A stretch of 64,000 nt of DNA from Paludibacteraceae bacterium (GCA_017394705.1 JAFPXH010000006.1:271732-335731), one strand, 5' to 3'. Shown: positions 32,207 to 41,395, counted from the stretch's first letter. The notes: generated by a model not told the origin, from the sequence alone. Made by a program: numbers and translations.

Positions 32207-32785
32207 TTAGTTACCGTAATTTTTAGGCTCAGCTTCTGAGATCTTCTGAGGATAGATTTTTTGAATCTGTTTCTGCTGATCCTCTTCCAATTCGTTGTAA
32301 GCCTTGTGGAAATACTTCTGCGCGCATTCTTCACGCAATTCGTTATACGCAGCTACGAGTTCATTCTGTACATCCAGATAGGCTTGATACTGGGTATCAA
32401 CGTCGTTCTGGACAGAGATGACGTGATCTTTGGTATATTTAACCACGCCGAACGGAGCACCGAAATCCTCTTCGAAAACCTTGGGATAATAATCGGCATT
32501 GCTTTCGTTTTTGATGAACTCTTTAGCCCTCTCTCGAAGTTGCTTCACATCCATCAACTGACCTTGTACCATTAATTGGTTTGCCGAGTTGATTTTTACA
32601 ACCAACAAGTTGCGCTTGTTAATATCCTTATCCTCTATCTTCTGATCAGGAGGAATAGGCGCAGGCAGACGGCGAGCCAGTCCTTGGTTCACATCCATAG
32701 AGGTGGTGACCAAGAAGAAAATCAGCAACAGGAACGAGATGTCGGCCATAGAGCTGGCGTTGATCTGTGGGATTTTCTTTGCCAT
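32207..32785 (-). CDS. exbD: Biopolymer transport protein ExbD (first copy)
   Basis: 192 residues. The TM helix MADISFLLLIFFLVTTSMD has the conserved Asp. The periplasmic part is longer than usual and ends in a charged Gln/Glu/Lys-rich tail. Two unlike ExbD proteins in series are common in Bacteroidota. Confidence 0.92.
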   Translation of the reverse strand: MAKKIPQINASSMADISFLLLIFFLVTTSMDVNQGLARRLPAPIPPDQKIEDKDINKRNLLVVKINSANQLMVQGQLMDVKQLRERAKEFIKNESNADYYPKVFEEDFGAPFGVVKYTKDHVISVQNDVDTQYQAYLDVQNELVAAYNELREECAQKYFHKAYNELEEDQQKQIQKIYPQKISEAEPKNYGN

Positions 32786-32797
32786 GATAAATGTGAT

Positions 32798-33286
32798 TTA
32801 TTTCGACAGTCTTTTGGTATAAATAACACCCCAAATCATCGTACAAATAGTAGCGGTGATGAGGAAATAGCACGCGTATATTACCGCGTCAGCGAGCTGC
32901 GCCCACGCGCCTTCGTTATCCGTACCTTCGTATCCGATAATATTGATTTTCTCCGGGCTACCGAGGAACCAGCAAACGAGCGCCAGCACAATGAATCCGC
33001 AAACCACACCGAGCATAGTATAAGCTTTGCGGCGGTTGGTTTTCCAGTTCTTGGCAAACTCAACACAAACGACAGCGAGAGTGATGAGCACAACCAAAGC
33101 GAGGAGGATGTAAACCCAGATGAGGAAAGCATCGGTGAATCGCGGTATATCCAGGAAATCACCGGCTACCTCGAGACTACCGTTGGACCCGCCGAGGAAG
33201 AACAACGCGGTGAACACGATGCCCAGCGCCAGCAGCGACCATAAGGTAATCTTTGGTAACATTTTATAGTTTTTCATATTGCTCAA
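32798..33286 (-). CDS. Membrane protein of the ExbB/ExbD cluster
   Basis: 162 residues with four hydrophobic helices (about 13-31, 55-76, 90-108, 133-155) and short loops. No catalytic motif. A protein like this commonly sits between exbB and exbD in Bacteroidota; its role in the TonB energising complex is inferred from position. A start a few codons in (MKNYKML) is also possible. Confidence 0.75.
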   Translation of the reverse strand: MSNMKNYKMLPKITLWSLLALGIVFTALFFLGGSNGSLEVAGDFLDIPRFTDAFLIWVYILLALVVLITLAVVCVEFAKNWKTNRRKAYTMLGVVCGFIVLALVCWFLGSPEKINIIGYEGTDNEGAWAQLADAVIYACYFLITATICTMIWGVIYTKRLSK

Positions 33287-33310
33287 AAAAGTTTAAAATT
33301 AAACAATTAG

Positions 33311-33357
33311 CATTCAGCTTTCAGCCTGCAGCTTATTTCTTAGCCACTAGGGCACGA
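33311..33357. repeat. Heptamer array joined to a 25-nt dispersed repeat
   Basis: Units AGCATTC, AGCTTTC, AGCCTGC and AGCTTAT run directly into TTATTTCTTAGCCACTAGGG (33333-33357 in full), a 25-nt sequence that recurs three times at 63737-63804 next to another heptamer array. Confidence 0.85.
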
Positions 33358-33360
33358 CAG

Positions 33361-34179
33361 TTACTTTTTTTGAGCAGCGTCGAATTCTACTACGAGGTCA
33401 AGCAAGCTAATCGAGCTATCCTCCATTTCGTTAACCAGACCCTCGATAAGGCTGAGGATATAGTTGTAGAATAACTGAAGAACGATAGCAATAATCAAAC
33501 CGAGGAGGGTAGTCAACAGAGCCACCTTGATACCACCGGCAACAACGGTAGCCGAGATATCACCCACCTGCTGGATCTTATCGAAGGCTTCGATCATACC
33601 GATAATCGTACCCAAGAATCCGAGAGACGGAGCAATAGAGATGAAGAGCGAAATCCAAGAGAGATTCTTCTCCAGCAAACCGAGTTGAACGCCGCCATAG
33701 GAAGCAACGGTTTTCTCCACTACGTCGATACCCTCGTCGTAGCGGCTCAGACCTTGATAGAAGATAGAAGCGACAGGTCCACGCGTGTTGCGGCAAACCT
33801 CCAGTGCTTTCTCGATTCCACCTTCCTTGAGAGCAGCCTCAATATTAGCGAGCAGCTCCTTGGTGTTGGTTTTGCTAAGCGACAGATAGATGATACGCTC
33901 GATACAAAGCGCTAAACCAAATACCAACGTAACGAGGGTCAGCGCCATGAAGCCGGCACCACCTTCGATAAACTTCGTCTTAAGTGTTTTGTGAAGAGCT
34001 ACCAAGCCACCAGCCTCCTCAACGGGAGCCTCAGCTACTTCTTCAGCTGCAGGAGCAGCCTCGTCAACTTGTTCTACAGCGGCTTCCTCTGCAGGAGCAG
34101 CTGCCTCTTGTGCCATAATAGCTGCGCTGCCAAAAGTCAGCATAGCCAGCACCGTAAGGGTTGCAAATACTTTTTTCAT
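33361..34179 (-). CDS. exbB: MotA/TolQ/ExbB proton channel protein
   Basis: 272 residues. A cleavable signal peptide (to about AIMAQ) is followed by an Ala/Glu/Pro-rich segment (about 24-58) not present in enterobacterial ExbB but usual in Bacteroidota. Three TM helices follow (about 75-95, 180-200, 215-240), with the channel motif GFLGTIIGMIEAF. First gene of the TonB energising cluster. The upstream 120 nt contain a GAGTGAG-repeat hairpin-like stretch and then tRNA-Ser, with which it may share the promoter. Confidence 0.93.
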   Translation of the reverse strand: MKKVFATLTVLAMLTFGSAAIMAQEAAAPAEEAAVEQVDEAAPAAEEVAEAPVEEAGGLVALHKTLKTKFIEGGAGFMALTLVTLVFGLALCIERIIYLSLSKTNTKELLANIEAALKEGGIEKALEVCRNTRGPVASIFYQGLSRYDEGIDVVEKTVASYGGVQLGLLEKNLSWISLFISIAPSLGFLGTIIGMIEAFDKIQQVGDISATVVAGGIKVALLTTLLGLIIAIVLQLFYNYILSLIEGLVNEMEDSSISLLDLVVEFDAAQKK

Positions 34180-34300
34180 GAGATAAAAAATTTGTTAATT
34201 AAGTTATTTGTGTTAATTATTGTTGTCCGGTTACGGGGATTACTTCGCCGCTTTGCTCACTCAAGCAAGCTTGGACTCACTCCCGTTGTGAAATCCTTTG

Positions 34301-34388
34301 CGGAGAGACGGGGATTCGAACCCCGGAAACCCTTTTGGAGTTTACACGCTTTCCAGGCGTGCCTCTTCAACCACTCGAGCATCTCTCC
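34301..34388 (-). tRNA. tRNA-Ser (GGA)
   Basis: Minus strand: acceptor GGAGAGA/TCTCTCC, anticodon loop CTGGAAA giving GGA, long variable arm of class II tRNAs, T arm CGGGG/CCCCG, discriminator G as required for serine, no CCA encoded. Confidence 0.95.
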
Positions 34389-34424
34389 TTCGCGCGTTCA
34401 CGCGCTACATATCAAAATCGGCTA

Positions 34425-34456
34425 CAAAATTACTACAAAAAAATTAAATATGCAAA
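34425..34456 (-). promoter_or_regulatory. Promoter of tRNA-Ser (GGA)
   Basis: Minus-strand -33 TTTGCA and -7 TAATTTTG; it lacks the AAAAGCAG spacer seen at other tRNA promoters. No separate promoter is evident between the tRNA and exbB. Confidence 0.7.
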
Positions 34457-34474
34457 TGTTTATGCATTTTTTCT

Positions 34475-35281
34475 TTATTTTAGAGCAAAAAGAGTGCGTG
34501 CATTGGCACTTGTGGCGTTTATTATGTCTTCTGCCGTGCAATCTGCCACTTGCGCTAAGCGTTCCGCCACATGCACCATCCATCGGCTCTCATTCCGTTC
34601 ACCGCGGTGCGGAACAGGGGACATATACGGGGCGTCTGTCTCCAAGAGGAGACGGCTGGTGAGTTGCCATTGGTCATTGGTAATTGGTAATTTTGACAAT
34701 ACCTCTGCCAACTTGCAGTTTTTGAAAGTTATCACGCCGCCTATGCCCAAGTAAAACCCCATGTCAAGAATCTGTTGTGCGGTTTCGCGGCTACCGTTGA
34801 AGCAATGGAACACCCCGCGCAAAGGATGCGAGTCAACACCCGTTGCCACTTCTTTCACAAGCCGCATAATATCTTCCGTCGCTTCACGATTATGCAGAAT
34901 AACCGGCAAGTTCAGTTCGCGTGCCAAAAGCAATTGTCTGCGCAGAACCTCCCGCTGCGCCTCTTTATAGGTGGTATCCCAATAATAATCCAAGCCTATC
35001 TCCCCAATAGCAACTAATTCATTCCGATGTGCACGGATAGTTTGTTCTATTTTCTCCAGATCTTGCTGCCAGTCGGCGTTGACATCCTCCGGGTGCAGTC
35101 CCAATGCCGGGAAACAATATCCTGGATGGCGGCGACACACCTCCAAGACCGTCTCAACTGACGCCACATTCACGCCCGGCACAATCATCGCCTCCACGCC
35201 TTCCGCTTTCTGCCGTGCGATTACTTCTTCGCGGTCGTCCGCAAACGCCGCCTCATCAATATGACAATGAGTATCAATCAT
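34475..35281 (-). CDS. tatD: TatD family metal-dependent DNase/hydrolase
   Basis: 268 residues. MIDTHCHID supplies the first metal ligands. Glu in GEIGLDYYWD, His in LPVILHNREA and FHCFNGS, and the late Asp in LLLETDAPYMSP complete the TatD site. Probably a 3'-5' exonuclease. A heptamer array encodes KLPITNDQWQLTSRL just before the conserved LLETDAP strand. The start abuts a heptamer array that ends in the queA stop. Confidence 0.93.
   Translation of the reverse strand: MIDTHCHIDEAAFADDREEVIARQKAEGVEAMIVPGVNVASVETVLEVCRRHPGYCFPALGLHPEDVNADWQQDLEKIEQTIRAHRNELVAIGEIGLDYYWDTTYKEAQREVLRRQLLLARELNLPVILHNREATEDIMRLVKEVATGVDSHPLRGVFHCFNGSRETAQQILDMGFYLGIGGVITFKNCKLAEVLSKLPITNDQWQLTSRLLLETDAPYMSPVPHRGERNESRWMVHVAERLAQVADCTAEDIINATSANARTLFALK
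34665..34694. repeat. Heptamer array inside tatD
   Basis: Units GCCATTG, GTCATTG, GTAATTG and GTAATTT, in frame. Confidence 0.8.
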
Positions 35282-35283
35282 GA

Positions 35284-35323
35284 GATTGGTGATTGGTGAT
35301 TGGTTATTGGTTATTGGTTATTT
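35284..35323. repeat. Heptamer array between queA and tatD
   Basis: Three GATTGGT, two TATTGGT and a partial unit: the cleanest array of the family. It contains the last codons and stop of queA. Confidence 0.9.
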
Positions 35324-36528
35324 CTCGTGAGGATGGAACTGTCGCCGTAAGAAAGGAAACGGAAGTCATGGCTCAAAGCGTAGTCATAGATGGTACGCCA
35401 GTTCCCTCCGACAAAAGCACTCACAAGCAATAACAACGTGGACTGCGGCTGATGAAAATTCGTAATCAATTGGTCCACCACGTGAAACTCGTATCCGGGT
35501 TTTATCATAATCTGCGTCTCCGCATGGAGCGTCTCCTGCCCCGTTTCATTCAAATAATCCACTATTGCCTGCAATGCGTCCTTTGTACTCAGCCCTTTTG
35601 TACAGTGCTCATTATCCCCTTGGACATCCTCATAGGGTTCAAACTGCCGGACTGTCGGGTTGGCGGGATGATAGCCGAGATAATAGAGGCTCTCGAGCGT
35701 CCGCATACTTGTCGTGCCCACAGCAACAATCTTCCCCAGGTTTGCGATGATATGCTCTATGGTTTCTTTCGGCACGGCTATAATCTCCGTGTGCATCGTG
35801 TGCTCATTGGCGTCTGCCGTCTTTACGGGCAAGAAAGTTCCGGCTCCAACATGCAGCGTCACCTCGTCGGTTTCAATTCCGCGTGCATGCAAGTTCTCCA
35901 ACACCCTTTCCGTAAAATGCAGACCTGCCGTCGGAGCTGCCACAGAGCCTTTGATACGGGAATAAACGGTCTGATAGGTCTTCAAATCCGACTCCTCTGT
36001 CTTGCGATTCAAGTAAGGCGGGATAGGCAACTCTCCTGCCGCATCCAATATTTCCGCGAAGGTCACATTCTCATCGTCCCACTCGAACCGCACCGAGTAC
36101 GTATTACCCAATTGTGCTTCTTTATAGGCACGCCAGTTTAGATTCTTCCCGTCCAAGGAAGGGCCGCAGAGAGGTTCCTCCCCTTTCCATTTCTTGGCAT
36201 TTCCCACCATACATTTCCATACGCATCCTTTTGTGCTACCCAAGGACAACTGATAATCTCTCGGCTCCAAGGGTTCCAAGCAGAATACTTCAATCCGTGC
36301 ACCTGTAGGTTTATGAAATTCCATGCGTGCACGTATGACGCGCGTGTTATTGTAGATAAGGAGAGAATGCGGGGCAATATAATCGCCGACATTGTAGAAA
36401 CGATCTTCGGATACTTGGCCGTCGCGATAGACCAGCAGTTTGCTGTGATCGCGCTGCGCCAACGGATATTTGGCGATACGCTCATCCGGTAACGGGTAAT
36501 TATATTCGGTGATATAGAGCGGAGACAT
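35311..36528 (-). CDS. queA: S-adenosylmethionine:tRNA ribosyltransferase-isomerase
   Basis: 405 residues. YNYPLPDERIAKYPLAQRDHSKLLV at the N terminus and the conserved GSVAAPTAGLHFT block and LHVGAGTFLPV (about 215-235) identify QueA, which adds the epoxycyclopentane ring of queuosine. The last residues (RNNQ-stop) are encoded by heptamer repeat DNA. It lies 10 nt after rlmL and before tatD. No preQ1 riboswitch is visible here. Confidence 0.95.
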   Translation of the reverse strand: MSPLYITEYNYPLPDERIAKYPLAQRDHSKLLVYRDGQVSEDRFYNVGDYIAPHSLLIYNNTRVIRARMEFHKPTGARIEVFCLEPLEPRDYQLSLGSTKGCVWKCMVGNAKKWKGEEPLCGPSLDGKNLNWRAYKEAQLGNTYSVRFEWDDENVTFAEILDAAGELPIPPYLNRKTEESDLKTYQTVYSRIKGSVAAPTAGLHFTERVLENLHARGIETDEVTLHVGAGTFLPVKTADANEHTMHTEIIAVPKETIEHIIANLGKIVAVGTTSMRTLESLYYLGYHPANPTVRQFEPYEDVQGDNEHCTKGLSTKDALQAIVDYLNETGQETLHAETQIMIKPGYEFHVVDQLITNFHQPQSTLLLLVSAFVGGNWRTIYDYALSHDFRFLSYGDSSILTRNNQ

Positions 36529-36538
36529 GATAAATGGG

Positions 36539-37738
36539 TTATTGGTCTTTTCGTTTACCTTGAAACAGGTCGTATCTGTTGAATTGGCAGTCGAGTTCTC
36601 CGTTCAAGAGGCGGTATTTCTTGGAAGGCTTCAGTCCTATACACTTCATCGCGGCCTCATTGGAGGAGATAATCCAAGCGGTTGCGCCGGCGAACTGATG
36701 TTTGAGAGCCGTGCCAATGCTGCTATACAAATCCTCCATCTCCTTATTGCTCTTCAACCGCTCTCCGTAGGGAGGGTTGAGCATCACTAAAGGTGATGCA
36801 TTGGAAATTTGTGATTGGAGATTGGAAGTCTTGATTTCCTCCATCCTTATTTGCTTCAACTCCACGTCGTGTTGCACCCCTGCAGCTTTGATATTCTTCT
36901 CTGCTTGCCGGATGGCATAGAAAGAGGCGTCAGAACCGTATATACGATGTTCAAACGGTCGCTCGCGGGAATCGTCATTATAGATATCACTCCATAGATC
37001 CGCGTCAAAATCCTTCCATTTCTCAAAAGCAAAAGATTGGCGGAAGAGCCCGGGCGCTATGTTGCGGGCAATGAGTGCCGCCTCGATAAGCAGTGTGCCG
37101 GACCCACACATAGGGTCATAGAAATCCGCCTGCCCCTTCCAACCGGCCATCAGTAACATCCCTGCCGCCAGCGCTTCGTTGATAGGCGCCTCGGTCGTAG
37201 CGACGCGGTAACCGCGCTTATGCAGACTCTCACCGGAAGAGTCCAGACTGACCGTCAATTGCTCATTGGCAATATGTACATTGATGTATAAATCCGGTTC
37301 GCTTATTTTGACATTCGGCCGTCTGCCTGCTTTCTCTTGCCAGTAATCGGCAATCGCATCTTTGACGCGATAGGTAACAAAACGGCTGTTCCGGAAGGTC
37401 TCGCTGTAAACTGTAGTGTCAATAGCGAAAGTGGTGTCCGCCGACATATATCGACTCCACTCAATAGCCTTAACGGCTTCATAGAGTTCGTCTTCAGGTT
37501 TGACAATTTTTCTTTTTGGGGAACGAAGAGAAACGGTTTTAATAGGCACTAACACCCGCAATGCCGTACGCAGACACAGGTTCGCACGATACAAAAGTGC
37601 CTGATCTCCCATAAAAGACACCGCTCGACGCTCAATCTGAACATCATTGGCACCGAGTTCAATCAACTCTTGCGCCAACACTTCTTCCAGGCCCTTGAAG
37701 GTCTTCGCTAACATCTTATAGGTTGCTCTCTGTATCAT
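36539..37738 (-). CDS. rlmL: THUMP-domain RNA methyltransferase (RlmL N-terminal type)
   Basis: 399 residues. The N-terminal THUMP domain (about 50-160) is followed by a UPF0020-type Rossmann methyltransferase with [16 protein letters not shown] (SAM site) and LNPPYGERL (catalytic NPPY). It lacks the second RlmK domain of the fused enterobacterial protein. Likely makes m2G in 23S rRNA. A heptamer array plus palindrome encodes [12 protein letters not shown] immediately before the NPPY strand. First gene of the rlmL-queA-tatD operon. Confidence 0.9.
   Translation of the reverse strand: MIQRATYKMLAKTFKGLEEVLAQELIELGANDVQIERRAVSFMGDQALLYRANLCLRTALRVLVPIKTVSLRSPKRKIVKPEDELYEAVKAIEWSRYMSADTTFAIDTTVYSETFRNSRFVTYRVKDAIADYWQEKAGRRPNVKISEPDLYINVHIANEQLTVSLDSSGESLHKRGYRVATTEAPINEALAAGMLLMAGWKGQADFYDPMCGSGTLLIEAALIARNIAPGLFRQSFAFEKWKDFDADLWSDIYNDDSRERPFEHRIYGSDASFYAIRQAEKNIKAAGVQHDVELKQIRMEEIKTSNLQSQISNASPLVMLNPPYGERLKSNKEMEDLYSSIGTALKHQFAGATAWIISSNEAAMKCIGLKPSKKYRLLNGELDCQFNRYDLFQGKRKDQ
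36781..36833. repeat. Heptamer array plus palindrome inside rlmL
   Basis: On the minus strand four to five heptamers (around TCTCCAA, TCACAAA) are followed by a perfect GCATCAC/GTGATGC palindrome with loop CTTTA. Composition parallels the insert in the RluD-like gene. Confidence 0.8.
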
Positions 37739-37760
37739 TTTTTTCTTCGCCCTATTTTTT

Positions 37761-37800
37761 AATGAATAGGGGCTTCCCGTATAGGAGGCCCCTATTCATT
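37761..37800. repeat. Long hairpin between tRNA-Ser and rlmL
   Basis: Perfect 13-bp arms AATGAATAGGGGC and GCCCCTATTCATT with a 14-nt loop. No T run follows on the minus strand, so it is not a textbook terminator for the tRNA, although position fits; it may act as a processing or roadblock hairpin. Confidence 0.8.
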
Positions 37801-37804
37801 CGAG

Positions 37805-37889
37805 CGGAAAGAGAGGGATTCGAACCCCCGGTACCTTTCAGTACTTCGGTTTTCAAGACCGACGCAATAGACCACTCTGCCATCTTTCC
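37805..37889 (-). tRNA. tRNA-Ser (TGA)
   Basis: Minus strand: acceptor GGAAAGA/TCTTTCC, anticodon loop CTTGAAA giving TGA, long variable arm, T arm GGGGG/CCCTC-like, discriminator G, no CCA encoded. Confidence 0.95.
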
Positions 37890-37926
37890 AATGTTTCATC
37901 GGCCCCTTCACGGGGCGAAAAAGCGT

Positions 37927-37959
37927 GCAAAGGTACTGCTTTTTTACGACATACGCAAA
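37927..37959 (-). promoter_or_regulatory. Promoter of tRNA-Ser (TGA)
   Basis: Minus-strand -33 TTTGC (37955-37959) and -7 TACCTTTGC (37927-37935), with AAAAAGCAG before and GCTTTTTCG after the -7 box. It could also serve the rlmL operon. Confidence 0.85.
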
Positions 37960-37983
37960 CTTTTGTGCTATTTTTTTGTAAAT

Positions 37984-38625
37984 TTATCTTCTCTCAGCGC
38001 CAATGGTGGTCGTTTCTCCGTGCCCCGGATAGACACGTACGGCGGTTGGCAAGGCGAATAGTTTCTCCAGCGAGCGGATTAGTTGAGCGGTACTTCCACC
38101 CGGTAAATCCGTTCGTCCATACCCCATACAGAAAAGTGTATCTCCGGAGATAAGCGTTTGCTCTTCCGGCCAATAGAAGCACACACTTCCCTGCGTATGT
38201 CCCGGTGTCTCAAGCATTGAAAAGTCCATCCCCACCCCTTCCCCGAAAGGACGGAAATTCGCTTCCAGTGCAGCAATCGGAAAACTCTCCGTGGTAGCAC
38301 GGATACCAAAGAGATTATACTGTTCTTGCATGGCTTGCGCCATAGGAATATCCGCGGGATGGAGCAATACCGGCAACTGCCATTTGTCTGTAGCCCATCG
38401 TGCACCCCACAGATGGTCCAGATGACCATGCGTAGCTACGATGGCGGAGAGGCCTGCCTTGCTCCCCTCTTTAGAGGGAAGGGCATTGATATAGTTCTCC
38501 AGTTGCTGCTGTTCGTATTGGTTTGAGCACGCGGGGTCGATGAGCAGCGCATTGCCTTGTTCATTGGAAACGACATAGGTGTTCGTTGCAAATGGACCAA
38601 AAGTAAAAGACTTTATTTCCAGCAT
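37984..38625 (-). CDS. MBL-fold metallohydrolase, glyoxalase II-like
   Basis: About 213 residues from the ATG at 38625 (MLEIKSF). The zinc motif THGHLDH is at about 67-73, with later ligands in [14 protein letters not shown] and YPGHGE. This is the small glyoxalase-II-like or persulfide-dioxygenase-like group; substrate not readable. A palindrome-like CCCTCTTTAGAGGG stretch encodes [11 protein letters not shown] in the loop before the metal site. The start overlaps the radical SAM stop. Confidence 0.85.
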   Translation of the reverse strand: MLEIKSFTFGPFATNTYVVSNEQGNALLIDPACSNQYEQQQLENYINALPSKEGSKAGLSAIVATHGHLDHLWGARWATDKWQLPVLLHPADIPMAQAMQEQYNLFGIRATTESFPIAALEANFRPFGEGVGMDFSMLETPGHTQGSVCFYWPEEQTLISGDTLFCMGYGRTDLPGGSTAQLIRSLEKLFALPTAVRVYPGHGETTTIGAERR

Positions 38626-39587
38626 TCCTGACATATATTAGGTCTCCCGTTTAGCGCAGCCCGGCGGAAAGCGAGGGCTTGAGGATTTGAGAACAACTCC
38701 TTTATCGGCGTCTTCATAATGTTCCCGTATGCGTAGTCACGCCCCTTGTCATAGCAACACGGTAGCACTTCACCCGAGGTAGTGATGACGCATCCACTCC
38801 ATACACGCAGACAACCGCGCCGGAGATGTTTGCGGTGAAAATGCCCGTCTGGGCCCTTAGTATAACGTCTATAACACTCCTGCGTCGGCATCAAAGGATG
38901 GCCGTCTCTATAGTTATACAACTGAGCTGTTTTGAAGACCAACTTATCCGCACCCAACGATTTATACTGCTCTTTGAAAGCGCTCCATTCATCTTCATTG
39001 GTCTTCAGCCGCAGGCATTGCAATTCGATAGTAGTGCGCCCGTGCAAACGCTCTTTCGCCGCACGGAGATAGGTCAACGCCTTTTTCGTCGTTTCCAAAC
39101 TCCCCCCAACTCTATAGGCGCCGTATGTTTCCTGCGTCAGACCGTCCATCGAAACAATGATCCTGTTCAACCCCGCCCGGATGAGGTCTTCCGCCATGAG
39201 CGGAGTCATCGCTTGACCGTTGGTGCTAACGATGGTGTAGAGTCCCGCCTCGTGCGCCTCGCGAATCATCTGCGGCAAGTCTTGATGCAGAAGCGGTTCG
39301 CCTTGGAAATAGAACTGGATGGTGTGACCAAAGGGTGCTATCTGCGTCAGCACGCGTTGCCATATTTCACGCGGCATCAACCTTGACGTTGCGTCTTTAG
39401 TCCCTCTTACTTTTTCTTGCCCGACCGGACACTCAGGACACCGAAGCTGGCAGACCGCTGCGGGTTCGACCGAGACGAAGGTGGGTTTATGCGCAATACG
39501 CACCAAGCCGAAAAGGCTCAGTGCGTAACTTATGTAACAACGCAGAGCGTTGCCTACACGCAGAAATATATGCTTAGTGTATCGCAA
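38613..39587 (-). CDS. Radical SAM/SPASM domain protein
   Basis: 324 residues. The radical SAM cluster motif CQLRCPEC is at about 47-54, followed by FQGEPLLH and VSTNGQ barrel strands. The C-terminal SPASM region has Cys in RRGCLRVWSGCVITTSGEVLPCCYD and the final ICQECWK. SPASM proteins modify peptides or carry out similar radical chemistry, but no substrate peptide gene is nearby. It overlaps rpiB by 14 nt and the MBL gene by 13 nt. Confidence 0.9.
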   Translation of the reverse strand: MRYTKHIFLRVGNALRCYISYALSLFGLVRIAHKPTFVSVEPAAVCQLRCPECPVGQEKVRGTKDATSRLMPREIWQRVLTQIAPFGHTIQFYFQGEPLLHQDLPQMIREAHEAGLYTIVSTNGQAMTPLMAEDLIRAGLNRIIVSMDGLTQETYGAYRVGGSLETTKKALTYLRAAKERLHGRTTIELQCLRLKTNEDEWSAFKEQYKSLGADKLVFKTAQLYNYRDGHPLMPTQECYRRYTKGPDGHFHRKHLRRGCLRVWSGCVITTSGEVLPCCYDKGRDYAYGNIMKTPIKELFSNPQALAFRRAALNGRPNICQECWK

Positions 39588-40023
39588 TCTTATTCACACG
39601 ACGCTCATGGCGGCCACCTTCAAAATCCGTCTGGAAGAATGTACGAACTATATCCAGCGCTTTGACTGCAGAGATGAAATTAGCCGGCAGACCGAGTACG
39701 TTTGCATTATTATGCTGGCGCGCCAACTCTGCTAACTTGGTATCCCAGCAAAGCGCAGCACGCACTCCCTGATGCTTGTTCGCTGTCATGCATATACCAT
39801 TTCCCGTAGAGCAGATGATGATACCGAATTCATACTCCCCTTTCTCAATTGCATCAGCTAACGGATGGGCATAATCCGGATAATCACAACTCTCGGTACT
39901 AAAGCACCCGAAGTCTTTTACTCTGGCGCCATTATCCTCCAGGAACAACTGCACCTGTTGCTTAAGCGCAAAACCCGCATGGTCGCTGGCCAGCGCAATG
40001 GTCATTTCGTTAAAACTTTTCAT
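39574..40023 (-). CDS. rpiB: Ribose-5-phosphate isomerase B
   Basis: 149 residues. MTIALASDHAGFALK, DYPDYA, CSTGNGICMTANKHQGVRAALC (catalytic Cys region) and the HNNANVL segment are RpiB hallmarks. Interconverts ribose 5-phosphate and ribulose 5-phosphate. Either M1 or M7 may be the start. Octamer repeats lie upstream. Confidence 0.95.
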   Translation of the reverse strand: MKSFNEMTIALASDHAGFALKQQVQLFLEDNGARVKDFGCFSTESCDYPDYAHPLADAIEKGEYEFGIIICSTGNGICMTANKHQGVRAALCWDTKLAELARQHNNANVLGLPANFISAVKALDIVRTFFQTDFEGGRHERRVNKIAIH

Positions 40024-40031
40024 ATCTAATA

Positions 40032-40079
40032 CTTTAACAATTTAACAGTTTAACAGTTTAACAGTTTAACGGCTTAATG
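40032..40079. repeat. Octamer tandem array between marC and rpiB
   Basis: Units CTTTAACA, ATTTAACA, three GTTTAACA-like and GCTTAATG: the clearest 8-nt-period member of the repeat family. Confidence 0.85.
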
Positions 40080-40082
40080 CCA

Positions 40083-40694
40083 TCAAAAGACGGCCGCAAG
40101 ATTGCCGAACATCAATTTACAAGAGATAGCCAGCACAATGATACCGAAGAACTTACGGATAATATACAGCGAGGTCTGCCCCAGATACTTGGTGAGCCAA
40201 TGCGTGCCGATAAGTACCAGATAGAGCACAATCATGCAGAGCAATAACGAGATACAGAGGTTGCCGATACTATATTCCGCCGTGATGGCCAGAAGCGCAG
40301 TAAAAGCGCCGGGGCCGGCATACATCGGAAAAGCCAGCGGCACTAAAGAACTGGCGTTGCTCAAGTCACCATCCAATTTGTCGTTCTGGAAGATTGTAAT
40401 ATCGAGTATCATCTCCAGAGCCATCAGGAAGATGACAAAACCTCCGGCGATAGCGAAATACTCTATCTGCACGCCGAAGAGGCGGAGAATCCATTCACCA
40501 AGGAAGAGGAAGACCAACAAGATTATCAAACTCGCCACACATACATTGAGCGCGTGAATCTTGATGCCTTTTTTCTCAATAGCTATTGTTACCGGAATAT
40601 TGCCAAACGGGTCTATTATGGCTATCAGAAACACGAATGATGACAACACTTGCCATATATCGAATTCCCCGAAAAATGCACGTAATGCTTCCAT
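40083..40694 (-). CDS. MarC family integral membrane protein
   Basis: About 203 residues from the ATG at 40694; a longer frame would start inside the promoter. Six hydrophobic helices, with the conserved FLIAIIDPFGNIPV near the N terminus and FPMYAGPGAFTALL in the middle. Transported substrate unknown; despite the name, the family is not a proven drug exporter. Divergent from efp. Confidence 0.88.
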   Translation of the reverse strand: MEALRAFFGEFDIWQVLSSFVFLIAIIDPFGNIPVTIAIEKKGIKIHALNVCVASLIILLVFLFLGEWILRLFGVQIEYFAIAGGFVIFLMALEMILDITIFQNDKLDGDLSNASSLVPLAFPMYAGPGAFTALLAITAEYSIGNLCISLLLCMIVLYLVLIGTHWLTKYLGQTSLYIIRKFFGIIVLAISCKLMFGNLAAVF

Positions 40695-40711
40695 ATTTTT
40701 TATTTTAGCAC

Positions 40712-40761
40712 GCAAAATTACAAAAATTCTTGCATATATGCAAATTTTTTACTACTTTTGC
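40712..40761. promoter_or_regulatory. Overlapping divergent promoters for marC and efp
   Basis: Minus -7 TAATTTTGC (40712-40720), plus -7 TACTTTTGC (40753-40761). The two -33 boxes are the arms of the palindrome TTGCATATATGCAA (40730-40743), each 20 nt from its -7 TA. Same design as dnaN/murI. Confidence 0.8.
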
Positions 40762-40808
40762 ACGATTTTTCAAAGATTATCATCTTAAAATTATACAAAT
40801 AACGCGTT

Positions 40809-41372
40809 ATGATCAACAGTCAAGACATTAAAAACGGTGTATGTATCCGTATGGACGGCCGTTTGTATTTCGTAATTGAATTCCTCCACGTTAAGCCGGG
40901 TAAAGGCAACACTATTATGCGTGTCAAATTCAAAGACGTAGTGGATGGACGAGTTTTGGAGCGTCGCTTCAATATTGGTGAGAAATTGGAGGATGTACGC
41001 GTAGAGCGTCGCCCGTACCAATTCCTTTACAAAGAGGGTGATGACTATATCTTTATGAACAATGAGACCTTTGAGCAGGTACCTATCGCGCACGATTTGA
41101 TTACGGGCGTTGATTTCTTGAAAGAGGGATTCACCGTAGATGTGGTTTCCGATGCTTCAAGCGACACTATCCTCTTTGCTGAATTGCCGACCAAAGTGGA
41201 ATTAACCGTCACTTACACGGAGCCGGGTTTGAAAGGAGACACCGCTACCAACACATTGAAACCTGCAACGGTAGAAACAGGCGCTGAAGTGCGCGTTCCT
41301 CTGTTTATCAACGAAGGTGAAGTAATCCGTGTTGATACTCGCGACGGCAGTTACTGCGAGCGCGTTCGCTGA
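40809..41372 (+). CDS. efp: Elongation factor P
   Basis: 187 residues, three beta domains. The tip loop of domain I reads [13 protein letters not shown], with the Lys that is modified in many bacteria. RQPFQFLY-like [12 protein letters not shown] and the C-terminal [15 protein letters not shown] are typical. Relieves stalling at proline runs. Single gene with its own promoter and terminator. Confidence 0.97.
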   Translation: MINSQDIKNGVCIRMDGRLYFVIEFLHVKPGKGNTIMRVKFKDVVDGRVLERRFNIGEKLEDVRVERRPYQFLYKEGDDYIFMNNETFEQVPIAHDLITGVDFLKEGFTVDVVSDASSDTILFAELPTKVELTVTYTEPGLKGDTATNTLKPATVETGAEVRVPLFINEGEVIRVDTRDGSYCERVR

Positions 41373-41395
41373 TGAACCTGCACGGCTTAAATGAC

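Noticed and set aside
32206-32334. Extension of the second ExbD by 43 residues
   Set aside because: It re-reads the first exbD in another frame. The ATG at 32205 gives a normal ExbD start.
36529-36538. preQ1 riboswitch before queA
   Set aside because: queA follows rlmL by 10 nt, which leaves no room for an aptamer.
37761-37800. Intrinsic terminator for tRNA-Ser (TGA)
   Set aside because: The stem is strong, but an A run rather than a T run follows on the minus strand, so it was recorded as a hairpin.
38228-38256. Another inserted palindrome in the MBL gene (CCCACCCCTTCCCC region)
   Set aside because: Arms are poorly complementary and the encoded residues could be ordinary protein sequence.
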